Positions 9,957 through 18,464 of a stretch of DNA of 64,000 nucleotides are shown one piece after another. The stretch is from an uncultured Carboxylicivirga sp. (GTDB lineage: Bacteria > Bacteroidota > Bacteroidia > Bacteroidales > Marinilabiliaceae), in contig CANNEA010000002.1 in NCBI GenBank assembly GCA_947503525.1, positions 682,001 through 746,000 on the forward strand. Direction: 5' to 3'. Made by a program: the position numbers and the translations under genes. A model generated the notes under the pieces. It saw only the letters and a list, made by a program, of their open reading frames with translations, did no database searches and had not been told where the DNA came from. How positions within the stretch are numbered: the first letter of the stretch is position 1; every line of letters starts with the position of its first letter.

Positions 9957-10280
9957 TCACTTTTTCATTATTTTATCAGCAACTTCCTGAGCGTCACGGC
10001 TAAATTTGTCATCACCCTTAAGTTTCCATTCGCCAGTTTTTTCGATGTAATACTTAACTGTTTTTTCAAGAACTACTGCATAACCTCCATGTGAAGCCAG
10101 CAACTTTTGTACCTCTTTAATATAGTCTTTCATGCGTGAATCATTTTCCAGCACCAATTCCCACAACCTGTTCATACGCTTAGATTGTTCCTTGTAAATT
10201 GGATCTATTGATTTATGCGCCATTAAAAAAAGAGAAAGTGCTTTCGCTTCGGGTGATGGTTTTTCTTTTCTTCTATCCAT
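9957..10280 (-). CDS. Hypothetical protein, small soluble and highly charged
   Basis: A 107-residue protein with no signal peptide or membrane segment and no family I recognise. It is lysine and glutamate rich, and most of it reads as amphipathic helices. It ends in DAQEVADKIMKK. The ATG at 10280 is 29 bases from a perfect minus-strand -7 box (TACTTTTG at 10310-10317), which supports expression of a real gene. It converges with clpX and is divergent from the large outer-membrane protein gene at 10455. Function unknown. Confidence 0.7.
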   Translation of the reverse strand: MDRRKEKPSPEAKALSLFLMAHKSIDPIYKEQSKRMNRLWELVLENDSRMKDYIKEVQKLLASHGGYAVVLEKTVKYYIEKTGEWKLKGDDKFSRDAQEVADKIMKK

Positions 10281-10309
10281 ACTGTTTATTATGCATTTAA
10301 ATAATGTGG

Positions 10310-10317
10310 CAAAAGTA
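10310..10317 (-). promoter_or_regulatory. -7 box (TACTTTTG) for the 107-residue hypothetical gene
   Basis: An exact TAnnTTTG match on the minus strand, 29 bases before the ATG at 10280. The -33 partner is unclear. Confidence 0.45.
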
Positions 10318-10454
10318 GTTTAATAATTCCATACCAATTGATTTTAATTGGGTTTTTCGAATTCACAATATTAGTCTAACAAATATCTGTTTTAACTTAA
10401 CCTAAGCGGTGTAATTTTCGTATATTATGTTCTTCCACAAGGAATAAAATCTGT

Positions 10455-13400
10455 ATGAGACGAATATTATCCATAGCATTACTGCTGTTTACGGTCATTG
10501 GTATGGCTTGTGCGCAATACTTTGGGCAGAACAAACCGTCTTATAAGGAATTTGATTTTGAGCTCTACAAAACCCCTCATTTTGAGCTTTATCATTATTT
10601 CGAAAACCCTGAGCTGGTAAAGCACCTGGGGCAATTAAGCGAGAAGTGGTACTACTACCATCAGCAGGTATTAATTGATACCTTCTACACTCGAAATCCC
10701 ATAATTTTTTACTCCAATCATGCCGACTTTCAGCAAACCACAGCCGTTAGTAGTCGCATTGATGTTGGTACTGGTGGAGTAACAGAAGGTTTAAAGCGAA
10801 GGGTAGTTCTTCCTGTAACTTTTAGTCATCATCAAACCGACCATGTATTGGGCCACGAATTGGTTCATGCTTTTCAGTATCACATGTTGGAAGTGGATGA
10901 TGAAATCAGCTTAATGTCGATTAACAATATTCCTTTGTGGATGATTGAAGGAATGGCTGAATTCTTATCAATCGGAAGTATTAATAGTCAAACCAATCTT
11001 TGGATGAGGGATGCATTGATTAATGATCACTTTCCCACGCTAAAGGACATGACCCATAGCTATCGCTACTCACCCTATCGTTTTGGACATTCGTTCTGGG
11101 CCTTTATCGCATATAAATACGGTGAGCAATATATTCCCCGATTATTTAAAGCAGCTGCACATAACGGGTACGAACAAGCCATTGGAGATGTATTAATGTT
11201 GTCTACTGATTCCTTATCTGTTCTCTGGGAACAAACCCTTAGGGATCATCTACTGCAATCTTCTGTTGATTCTACATTCTCAATCGCAGGGGATCGCATT
11301 CTTTCGAAAAAGAATAGCGGACGATATAACCTGAATCCATCAATTAGCCCCGATGGAAAGTATTTGGTTTTTCTGTCCGAACGCGATTTATATGACATTG
11401 ATTTGTTTATGGCCAATGCAAAAACAGGAAATGTAGTCTCGCGTTTGTACACGGCAACCAGCCATGATGAGATTGATGCGTTAAACTATTTGGAGACTTC
11501 GGGTTCGTGGTCGCCGGATAGTAGATATTTTGTATTTGTTGCATTTGTACAAGGTCAATCCACTTGTATGGTTTTCGATGTTAAGAAACGGCAAATTATT
11601 AAGGAATTGAGTTTTGATTCCATTGATGAATTGAGCTGGCCGGACTGGTCGCCCAATGGTGAGCATGTGGCATTCTCAGGTCTGAAACAAGGTCAATCAG
11701 ATATTTATGTCTACAATATAGAACAGGAAAAATTAACTAATCTCAGTAATAATACCTATTCGGCCATGCAACCGTCATGGTCGCCTAATGGAGAGTACAT
11801 TTATTACACAACAGATGAACCCTCAGCGAGTCATTTGTCTAATACAAGAGCCTACTATAATATAGCCCGTGCTGAATTAAGCAGTGCCGAAACCAAAGTT
11901 TTTCAAACTTTTGAAGGAGCCAAAAATCTTAATCCGGTTGGTATAGGTGATGGGGATGATATATTGTTCCTTTCCGATTATGATGGGAGACGAAATCTCT
12001 ATTCCTTAAATTCAAGGACAGAAAAAATTCATCGGCTTAGTAATTATCCTACTGGTATAATGGGAATGACAGAATATTCTCCTGCTTTAACAGTAGCCAA
12101 AGATACTATTTGTTACACCATGTTGTGGGATGGTGAATTCTCAGTTTATCGAACTTCATTAGATTATCTGAATTCGCAAAAAGAGGAAGTAGAAGATCGG
12201 AAATCCATACTCTCTGCTTCACGACTGGTGCCTTTTTCGCCTATTCCTTCTCAGATTGAAACCAATCTCTATTTTAATCGACAGCCCTATGCCTTAAGCG
12301 TGGATAGTTTTTTCAATGATGAGATACAACGAAAATTCAGGTTGGATTATGTGGGAAATGTGCATGCCGGGGTAATGACAGGCAGATTTGGAACAGGTAT
12401 GGCTGGCAGCATTGAGGCCATGTTTAGTGATATTTTGGGGCGTAACATGTTGTATACGGCTTTGAGCATAAATGGAGAGGTTTATGATTTTGGTGGACAG
12501 GTGGCGTACATCAATCAACAAAAGAGAATAAAGGTCGGGGGAGGACTCTCCCATATCCCATATCGCTATGGGAGTTATGTGCAGGATACAGAAATATTGG
12601 AAGACGGTACAGAAGAGAAAACCTTAAGCTATCTGTTCCGACGGACCTTTGAGGATAAGGTGTCATTATTTACATTCATTCCCATTAATAAAACCAAACG
12701 TTTGGAATTTGGTGCTTCATATGCCATGTACAACTACAGGATTGAGAAAATTCGTAACATTAATTCGTACACCCAGTTGTATTCTAAAAACAAAGAACGA
12801 ATGCCGGCACCTTCGGGATTTGGAACTGGCATATTGGATGCAGCCTATGTTATTGATAATGCAAAGATGGGTTTGGCTTCTCCAGTCGAAGGAAAACGTC
12901 TTAGGGTGCAGGTGGAGCATTATCTGCATAAGCTGAAAATGCAGACCTTATTAATTGATTTCAGACGCTACTTTTTTGTCAAGCCATACAGTTTTGCTTT
13001 TCGCATATACCATTATGGACGCTATGGTGTAGATGCTGATAGTGACCGAATGACTGAACTTTTTCTTGGCTCACCTTGGTTTGTTCGCGGATATGATACA
13101 GGTGGTTTTTATGGTGATGAAACAGAAAATGGAAATACCATTAGCATGAATCAACTTATCGGTTCAAGAATGATTGTGACAAATCTGGAATGGCGCATAC
13201 CCTTTACCGGACCTAAAGAATTAGCCATGCTTCCTTCCAACTTTTTATTTAGCGAATTGGCATTATTTATAGATGGCGGAGTAAGTTGGAATAAGCAGAG
13301 CCAACCCGTTTTTAGTCTTACTACAAATGAACGTCACCAACGAATACCGGTTTTCAGTGGGGGCTTGGCTTATCGAATCAACTTATTTGGAGCGATGGTA

Positions 13401-13484
13401 ATTGAGCCATTTTATTCGTTCCCATTTCATCAACGGCAGTTTAAGAAAGGTGAGTTTGGCATGAATATATTTGCGGGATGGTAG
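10455..13484 (+). CDS. Outer-membrane metallopeptidase-like / TolB-type propeller / beta-barrel fusion protein
   Basis: A 1,009-residue exported protein with a signal peptide (residues 1-20, cut after ACA). Three parts follow. Residues 35-270 look like a gluzincin-type metallopeptidase: HELVH at 134-138 gives two histidine ligands and a catalytic Glu135, and WMIEGMAEF supplies the likely third ligand Glu165. Residues about 275-580 contain WD40-like PD40/TolB-type repeats (WSPDSRYFVF, WSPNGEHVAF, WSPNGEYIYY). From about 610 to the end come alternating aromatic strands typical of a surface-antigen/D15-like outer-membrane barrel, ending in FGMNIFAGW. The peptidase and propeller would face the periplasm; that topology is inferred. 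The gene stands alone, divergent from the 107-residue gene. Proteins with this architecture occur in Bacteroidota; the substrate is unknown. Confidence 0.8.
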   Translation: MRRILSIALLLFTVIGMACAQYFGQNKPSYKEFDFELYKTPHFELYHYFENPELVKHLGQLSEKWYYYHQQVLIDTFYTRNPIIFYSNHADFQQTTAVSSRIDVGTGGVTEGLKRRVVLPVTFSHHQTDHVLGHELVHAFQYHMLEVDDEISLMSINNIPLWMIEGMAEFLSIGSINSQTNLWMRDALINDHFPTLKDMTHSYRYSPYRFGHSFWAFIAYKYGEQYIPRLFKAAAHNGYEQAIGDVLMLSTDSLSVLWEQTLRDHLLQSSVDSTFSIAGDRILSKKNSGRYNLNPSISPDGKYLVFLSERDLYDIDLFMANAKTGNVVSRLYTATSHDEIDALNYLETSGSWSPDSRYFVFVAFVQGQSTCMVFDVKKRQIIKELSFDSIDELSWPDWSPNGEHVAFSGLKQGQSDIYVYNIEQEKLTNLSNNTYSAMQPSWSPNGEYIYYTTDEPSASHLSNTRAYYNIARAELSSAETKVFQTFEGAKNLNPVGIGDGDDILFLSDYDGRRNLYSLNSRTEKIHRLSNYPTGIMGMTEYSPALTVAKDTICYTMLWDGEFSVYRTSLDYLNSQKEEVEDRKSILSASRLVPFSPIPSQIETNLYFNRQPYALSVDSFFNDEIQRKFRLDYVGNVHAGVMTGRFGTGMAGSIEAMFSDILGRNMLYTALSINGEVYDFGGQVAYINQQKRIKVGGGLSHIPYRYGSYVQDTEILEDGTEEKTLSYLFRRTFEDKVSLFTFIPINKTKRLEFGASYAMYNYRIEKIRNINSYTQLYSKNKERMPAPSGFGTGILDAAYVIDNAKMGLASPVEGKRLRVQVEHYLHKLKMQTLLIDFRRYFFVKPYSFAFRIYHYGRYGVDADSDRMTELFLGSPWFVRGYDTGGFYGDETENGNTISMNQLIGSRMIVTNLEWRIPFTGPKELAMLPSNFLFSELALFIDGGVSWNKQSQPVFSLTTNERHQRIPVFSGGLAYRINLFGAMVIEPFYSFPFHQRQFKKGEFGMNIFAGW

Positions 13485-13939
13485 TTTTTAAAAGCTAATA
13501 GCTATCGACCATTTAGTGCCAAAGGATTAATTTCCGTTATTCCTTAACATCAAATAATGCCTGACTTTTTCTACTTTATATGATGAATACACTAATTTAA
13601 ACCATTACTAAATTAGACCTTGTTTCTCGTTTTTGAACTCAAAATTATTATCTTGGTAGTGTGGGGCAGATGATTAAGGGACGGATGATGTTAATCACAA
13701 AACGATCCTAATGAAACATCAAAGCCGGATAATTCCGACTTCAGGAATACTTTTTGCTGTCGAAAGAGATACATTTTTCGACAGGATTTATACGTGTTAT
13801 CAGCAAATATTATTTTATACTCATTTAAATTTTTTCAAGCTGAAACCTTGTGAAAATAGAGATGCGTTTTACCAATATCTAACAGCTATTGGCTAGGTGT
13901 TTATTTGACTATTCATTTATTAACTAAAATATCAAATCT
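13485..13939. other. Intergenic region upstream of hppA with a 9-bp hairpin
   Basis: This 455-bp gap holds no convincing gene. A 61-codon frame at 13711-13896 has no recognisable features and was rejected. The one clear structure is CTGTCGAAA (13757-13765) paired perfectly with TTTCGACAG (13776-13784) around a 10-base loop, about 155 bases before hppA. A degenerate -7-like TATCTTGG is at 13649-13656. Together these suggest a long structured hppA leader; this is weak. Confidence 0.4.
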
Positions 13940-16201
13940 ATGATGAGTTCAGTTTTTTGGTTTATTCCAATTGCATCAATAATTGCTTTGGTGTTTGCCT
14001 GGATATTTTTTAAATCCATGATGAAAGAATCCGAAGGTACGGATAAGATGAAGGAGATAGCGCAACACGTGAGAGATGGTGCAATGGCTTACTTAACCCG
14101 CCAGTATAAAGTGGTTGGAATAGTTTTCTTAGTATTATTTATCATTTTAACCTTTCTGGCCGTGATTGGGGTGCAAAACCCATTTGTGCCGATTGCATTT
14201 TTAACCGGTGGTTTCTTCTCGGGCTTATGTGGTTTTCTTGGAATGAAAACGGCTACTTTTGCCTCTGCTCGAACTGCTCATGGTGCTTCCAAGTCGCTTA
14301 ATCAAGGCTTGAAAGTAGCATTCCGTAGTGGTGCAGTTATGGGACTTATTGTAGTAGGATTTGGTTTAATCGATATAGCACTTTGGTATTGGTTATTGAA
14401 TTATATATATGACCATAATGTATGGGGACTAGGTTTATCAGTAGCTCAGGAAGTAAGTCTTGGGGATGCATGGTCTCCGGAAATGGCAATGAATGGTGAA
14501 TGGACACATGCCAAGATGGTTCACATTACCACTACCATGTTAACCTTTGGTATGGGAGCCTCAACTCAGGCATTGTTTGCCCGTGTTGGTGGAGGTATTT
14601 ATACAAAAGCAGCTGATGTTGGTGCCGACCTTGTAGGTAAAGTGGAAGCTGGTATCCCTGAAGATGACCCTCGTAATCCTGCAACTATTGCTGATAATGT
14701 GGGTGACAATGTGGGTGATGTAGCAGGTATGGGTGCTGATTTATATGAATCCTATTGCGGTTCAATATTAGCCACTGCCGCCCTAGGTGCTGCAATCTCA
14801 ATGAATGGAGGTTCCTTTAATGAAAAGGCCATTATTGCTCCAATGATAGTTGCTGCCATTGGTATTATATTCTCTATTCTGGGTATATATATGGTACGAA
14901 CTAAGGAAGATGCTACAGCTAAAAATTTATTGAACTCCTTATTAGTTGGAACGGCAGGAAGTTCTGTATTTATACTAATTGCAATAGCTATAATGGCCTA
15001 TCTTGACTGGTTCGGTTGGGGAATTTTCGGATCTGTTGTTGCAGGATTATTAGCTGGAATTATAATTGGTCAGGGAACCGAATATTATACTTCAGATGGT
15101 TATAAACCAACTCAGGGAATTGCCAAACAAGCCATGCAAGGTCCAGCCACTACCATTATTGATGGTATTGCTGTTGGTATGTATTCAACATGGATTCCGG
15201 TTGTAACCATTGTTGCGGGTATTATAGCAGCTTTTGGTTTTGCCGGTGGATTTACTGATTTTGGTGAAGGTGTTTATGGAATTGGATTTGCTGCCGTTGG
15301 AATGTTATCTACTTTAGGAATTACTTTGGCAACGGATGCCTTTGGACCTATTGCTGATAACGCAGGAGGTAATGCTGAAATGGCCAATCTACCTGAAGAA
15401 GTGCGTGAACGTACTGATGCTTTAGATATGTTGGGTAATACTACCGCTGCCACAGGTAAAGGTTTTGCCATTGGTTCAGCAGCATTAACTGCTATGGCTT
15501 TAATGGTAGCCTATATGGAAGAAGTTCGTATCTGGTTAAAGAAGGTTCCGGAGTTGGGTGATAAGTTTTTGGAAGTGACTGGAGCGGAAAGCTTAACCAA
15601 TGCCACTATGCAAAACTTCATTGATTACTATAATCTGAATGTATTTAACCCAATGCTTTTGGCCGGATTGTTTATTGGAGCCATGATGGCTTTTGTATTC
15701 TGCGCCATGACCATGAAAGCTGTCGGACGCGCTGCCGGTGCCATGGTGGATGAAGTTCGTCGTCAGTTCCGTGAGATACCTGGAATCCTGGAAGGAACGG
15801 GTAAACCGGAATATGCGAAATGTGTAGCTATTTCAACTAAGGGTGCTCAACGGGAAATGTTAGTGCCTTCGATATTAGCCATTGCGGTACCTATTATAGT
15901 TGGATTATTACTAGGTGTAGCAGGTGTAATCGGATTATTAATGGGCGGATTAGTAACCGGATTTACTTTAGCCGTGATGTTAAATAACTCAGGTGGAGCC
16001 TGGGATAATGCCAAAAAATACATTGAAAAAGGGCACCATGGTGGTAAAGGTAGTGAAGCACATCATGCCGGTGTAGTTGGTGATACTGTTGGTGATCCAT
16101 TTAAAGATACTTCTGGTCCTTCACTTAATATCTTAATTAAGTTAATGACTATGGTTTCTGTTGTCATGTCGGGATTAACCGTTATCTATTCTTTATTCTA
16201 G
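13940..16201 (+). CDS. hppA: Membrane-bound pyrophosphatase, K+-dependent class (ion pump)
   Basis: Integral inner-membrane enzyme that couples hydrolysis of PPi to Pi with pumping of H+ and/or Na+. The 753-residue protein shows about 16 hydrophobic segments. The active-site signature DVGADLVGKVEAGIPEDDP starts at residue 227, followed by the Asp-rich NVGDNVGDVAGMGADLYESY. A second Asp-rich site, DAFGPIADNAGGNAEM, is at 466-481. At the K+ determinant the sequence is GNTTAATGKG (499-508). Ala503 with Gly506 is the K+-dependent pattern, whereas K+-independent pumps have Lys and Thr there. K+-dependent enzymes of Bacteroidota are often Na+ pumps or mixed Na+/H+ pumps, but pumping specificity cannot be settled from this alone. 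The gene starts with tandem ATGs (13940 and 13943) and is monocistronic with a terminator behind it. Confidence 0.95.
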   Translation: MMSSVFWFIPIASIIALVFAWIFFKSMMKESEGTDKMKEIAQHVRDGAMAYLTRQYKVVGIVFLVLFIILTFLAVIGVQNPFVPIAFLTGGFFSGLCGFLGMKTATFASARTAHGASKSLNQGLKVAFRSGAVMGLIVVGFGLIDIALWYWLLNYIYDHNVWGLGLSVAQEVSLGDAWSPEMAMNGEWTHAKMVHITTTMLTFGMGASTQALFARVGGGIYTKAADVGADLVGKVEAGIPEDDPRNPATIADNVGDNVGDVAGMGADLYESYCGSILATAALGAAISMNGGSFNEKAIIAPMIVAAIGIIFSILGIYMVRTKEDATAKNLLNSLLVGTAGSSVFILIAIAIMAYLDWFGWGIFGSVVAGLLAGIIIGQGTEYYTSDGYKPTQGIAKQAMQGPATTIIDGIAVGMYSTWIPVVTIVAGIIAAFGFAGGFTDFGEGVYGIGFAAVGMLSTLGITLATDAFGPIADNAGGNAEMANLPEEVRERTDALDMLGNTTAATGKGFAIGSAALTAMALMVAYMEEVRIWLKKVPELGDKFLEVTGAESLTNATMQNFIDYYNLNVFNPMLLAGLFIGAMMAFVFCAMTMKAVGRAAGAMVDEVRRQFREIPGILEGTGKPEYAKCVAISTKGAQREMLVPSILAIAVPIIVGLLLGVAGVIGLLMGGLVTGFTLAVMLNNSGGAWDNAKKYIEKGHHGGKGSEAHHAGVVGDTVGDPFKDTSGPSLNILIKLMTMVSVVMSGLTVIYSLF

Positions 16202-16222
16202 AATTTAATTAACAGATATATT

Positions 16223-16257
16223 CAAAGGCTGCTCTAATGGGTAGCCTTTGTTGTTTG
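16223..16257 (+). terminator. Terminator after hppA
   Basis: CAAAGGCT (16223-16230) pairs with AGCCTTTG (16243-16250), followed by the T-rich TTGTTTG. It lies between the converging hppA and SDR genes. Confidence 0.6.
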
Positions 16258-16308
16258 AATTTATTCTAAGGTATCGAAAGCAAAGAAAAGGAATGAACTA
16301 TAATCCTA

Positions 16309-17133
16309 TTAAGAGTTTGTTTTCTTTGTCTTTTTATAAATCAATTCAATTATAAAGTTGGGAATAAGCGGTACAAGCAAGATGATAAACTTATTTATTA
16401 GGCCTGTAATCTTTTCAGGCTTCTTTTTAAATAAGGCAATAACACCTGCTTTGGCCACTTCCTCAGCTTTTTTCATGATACCAAGTTTTATGGCCAATGG
16501 CATATTGACTTTTTCAGGATCATATAGAGCAGTGGCTGTTGCTCCTGGTAGTAGGCAGCTTACATTAACATTTTCATTTTTAAGCTCAGTTCTTAAAGCC
16601 CTTGAAAAACGACGTATAAATGTTTTTGTAGGGCCATACAAGGCAATGGTAGGGTAAGGCATAGCCGATGATATTGATGAAACATTCAGAATGTATCCTT
16701 TTTTGTTTATTACCATTTGCTCGGCAAATAATCGACATAACATTACCGGAGTATTCATATGAAGTTGAAGAATAGAACTAGTAGTTTTCATATTAATATT
16801 AAGTACTTCACCATATACCAGAATACCCGCATTATTAACCAGAACTTCCACTAAGAGCTCATTGTTTTTACAATAATTAAAGATAATATCCGCCGCATTA
16901 CTCTGGCTCAGGTCACAGTCGATTGTCTTTACCTGAACGGAGTAATTCTCTTCTAATTCTGCTTTTAGTTGATCCAGTTTGTCAGATTGATTACTTACCG
17001 CAAGTATAGAATAGCCTTTGATCGCAAGCTCTTTGGAAATATGCCAACCTATTCCTGAAGAGGCTCCTGTAACCACAGCATATTTAGTTTTTTCTTCAAT
17101 CTTTATTGGGTTCGATACCATGATTAATTTCAC
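16309..17133 (-). CDS. SDR family NAD(P)-dependent oxidoreductase
   Basis: A classical short-chain dehydrogenase/reductase of 274 residues. The Rossmann cofactor motif TGASSGIG is at 22-29, NNAG follows in the fourth strand, and the catalytic Ser plus YGPTK (the YxxxK pair) lie near residues 155-172. The C-terminal 50 residues are lysine rich and end in a hydrophobic stretch (FIILLVPLIPNFIIELIY), which may associate with the membrane as in DltE-like or steroid dehydrogenase-like SDRs. The substrate cannot be told. Two in-frame ATGs are possible, at 17133 and 17121. It converges with hppA and stands alone. Confidence 0.88.
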   Translation of the reverse strand: MKLIMVSNPIKIEEKTKYAVVTGASSGIGWHISKELAIKGYSILAVSNQSDKLDQLKAELEENYSVQVKTIDCDLSQSNAADIIFNYCKNNELLVEVLVNNAGILVYGEVLNINMKTTSSILQLHMNTPVMLCRLFAEQMVINKKGYILNVSSISSAMPYPTIALYGPTKTFIRRFSRALRTELKNENVNVSCLLPGATATALYDPEKVNMPLAIKLGIMKKAEEVAKAGVIALFKKKPEKITGLINKFIILLVPLIPNFIIELIYKKTKKTNS

Positions 17134-17240
17134 TAGGTATTAAAACATTAGTTTTAAAGATAACAGAACTTTATAAGAAAGTATTATCCTCTGTCAGGAT
17201 TAAGCGGTTCACTAATATTGCCATGGATACATCTTAAATA

Positions 17241-17271
17241 CAAAAAGAGGCCATCTAAAATAGATGGCCTC
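17241..17271 (-). terminator. Terminator of the porin / membrane-protein operon
   Basis: A perfect 11-bp stem GAGGCCATCTA (17247-17257) / TAGATGGCCTC (17261-17271). Read on the minus strand it ends in TTTTTG, so it terminates the gene ending at 17300. Confidence 0.85.
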
Positions 17272-17299
17272 AGACTAAAGGTTAAATTAATAATGGGGA

Positions 17300-18442
17300 T
17301 TATTTTGCGGTAACAGGATTTGCTATCGGGTAGGTATATTTAAAGTATCGAATTCCAACAAATGCATAAAAGATTATGGCTGTAAGTATTGATGTCATAA
17401 TAACTGCCTGTAGTCCAATTGATGGGACAAACAATTTATGCACAAAGGAACCTAATACAGCATAGCCAACAAAAGGACAAATAAAGGCCCATAGCGTGAC
17501 GTAGTATTCCTTCCTGAAAAAGTCTTTCTTAAAATAATTTTTTAGCATACTGATGCCGAAGGCAAAGTACCAGGTTTGAAATGCAAATGGAATAGCAACA
17601 ACAAGCTTATAATAGATATCAATATGAGCTCCAAACTGATGTTCGAAGTAATGGCCTAACCTAAAGAATGAAATAGCATACAATGTTGTAATTGGAATAA
17701 CAATTAAAAAGCTTGGAAGAAATTGTCTCTCAGGCATTCCATTCATACTAAAGTGGCTTTTGAAAATCGAAACCAGTTTAACCAATAAAAGAAAAAGCCC
17801 CATTGATCCGGAAGTAAAGGTCATAAAGGCCGCTGTATTTGCAATTGTCGCATCCTTGGCCATGGCGGCAATTCCCGTCCCTGCCACGGTAACCATTCCT
17901 AAGGCAAATGGATGAAGTAACCAGCCAAAACTCAATTTGGATAAATCGAAATCCTTTTCAAATGCACTCTTAAGAATTTTGATTTCAGATCTCATCAAGA
18001 ATAACCAAAGGATGGCCCACATTATAAGTGCCGGTAACATCAATGATTGGAAATTACTTTGAAGTGCCGGTACAAAAAAGCGAATTACCCCTATAAACAC
18101 ATTAAAGGTCATTCCCAAACTGGTGTACATTGCCAGTATGCTCGTATTGCGCTGCGGATCTGAAATGTAGATTTTGTAATCATTTGTTTTTGAAAAACCA
18201 ATAAGCTTTGAAATAAGTGATGCTGTAAGTACCAGATGTAGAATACTAAAAACGACCATAATTGCCATCAGTATTCCAAAGGCCATTTTGCTGCCTGGAG
18301 TGTTTGCCAGATTCATGACTTGATCAAAAGTGATTAAACCTTTACCATGTGGTAAGATATATTGAAAGTATACGAATGGTGCTACTGCAATACCTCCAGC
18401 ACCTACAGAGGCCAGAAATGATAGTGGATTAAAATTTTTCAT
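17300..18442 (-). CDS. Multi-pass inner-membrane protein, possibly TsoY-type
   Basis: A 380-residue protein with about ten hydrophobic helices and short loops, comparable in size and helix number to TehA/SLAC1-type channels. From memory it resembles the TsoY family, whose members can be selenoproteins, but I cannot align it. The only cysteine in the protein is Cys322, within AFICPFVGY in a late membrane helix. Histidines (H178, H230, H264, H268) lie near membrane borders. It starts 22 bases after the porin gene and shares its transcript, and a Crp/Fnr regulator is divergent. The context hints at uptake or respiration-linked transport of a small anion or sulfur/nitrogen compound; that is speculation. 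Confidence 0.6.
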   Translation of the reverse strand: MKNFNPLSFLASVGAGGIAVAPFVYFQYILPHGKGLITFDQVMNLANTPGSKMAFGILMAIMVVFSILHLVLTASLISKLIGFSKTNDYKIYISDPQRNTSILAMYTSLGMTFNVFIGVIRFFVPALQSNFQSLMLPALIMWAILWLFLMRSEIKILKSAFEKDFDLSKLSFGWLLHPFALGMVTVAGTGIAAMAKDATIANTAAFMTFTSGSMGLFLLLVKLVSIFKSHFSMNGMPERQFLPSFLIVIPITTLYAISFFRLGHYFEHQFGAHIDIYYKLVVAIPFAFQTWYFAFGISMLKNYFKKDFFRKEYYVTLWAFICPFVGYAVLGSFVHKLFVPSIGLQAVIMTSILTAIIFYAFVGIRYFKYTYPIANPVTAK

Positions 18443-18464
18443 TAGTTTGTATTTTATGGATTAT

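Noticed and set aside
13711-13896. A 61-codon forward frame upstream of hppA
   Set aside because: No signal peptide, family pattern or promoter; it spans a hairpin and has an irregular composition, so it is more likely leader or intergenic DNA.
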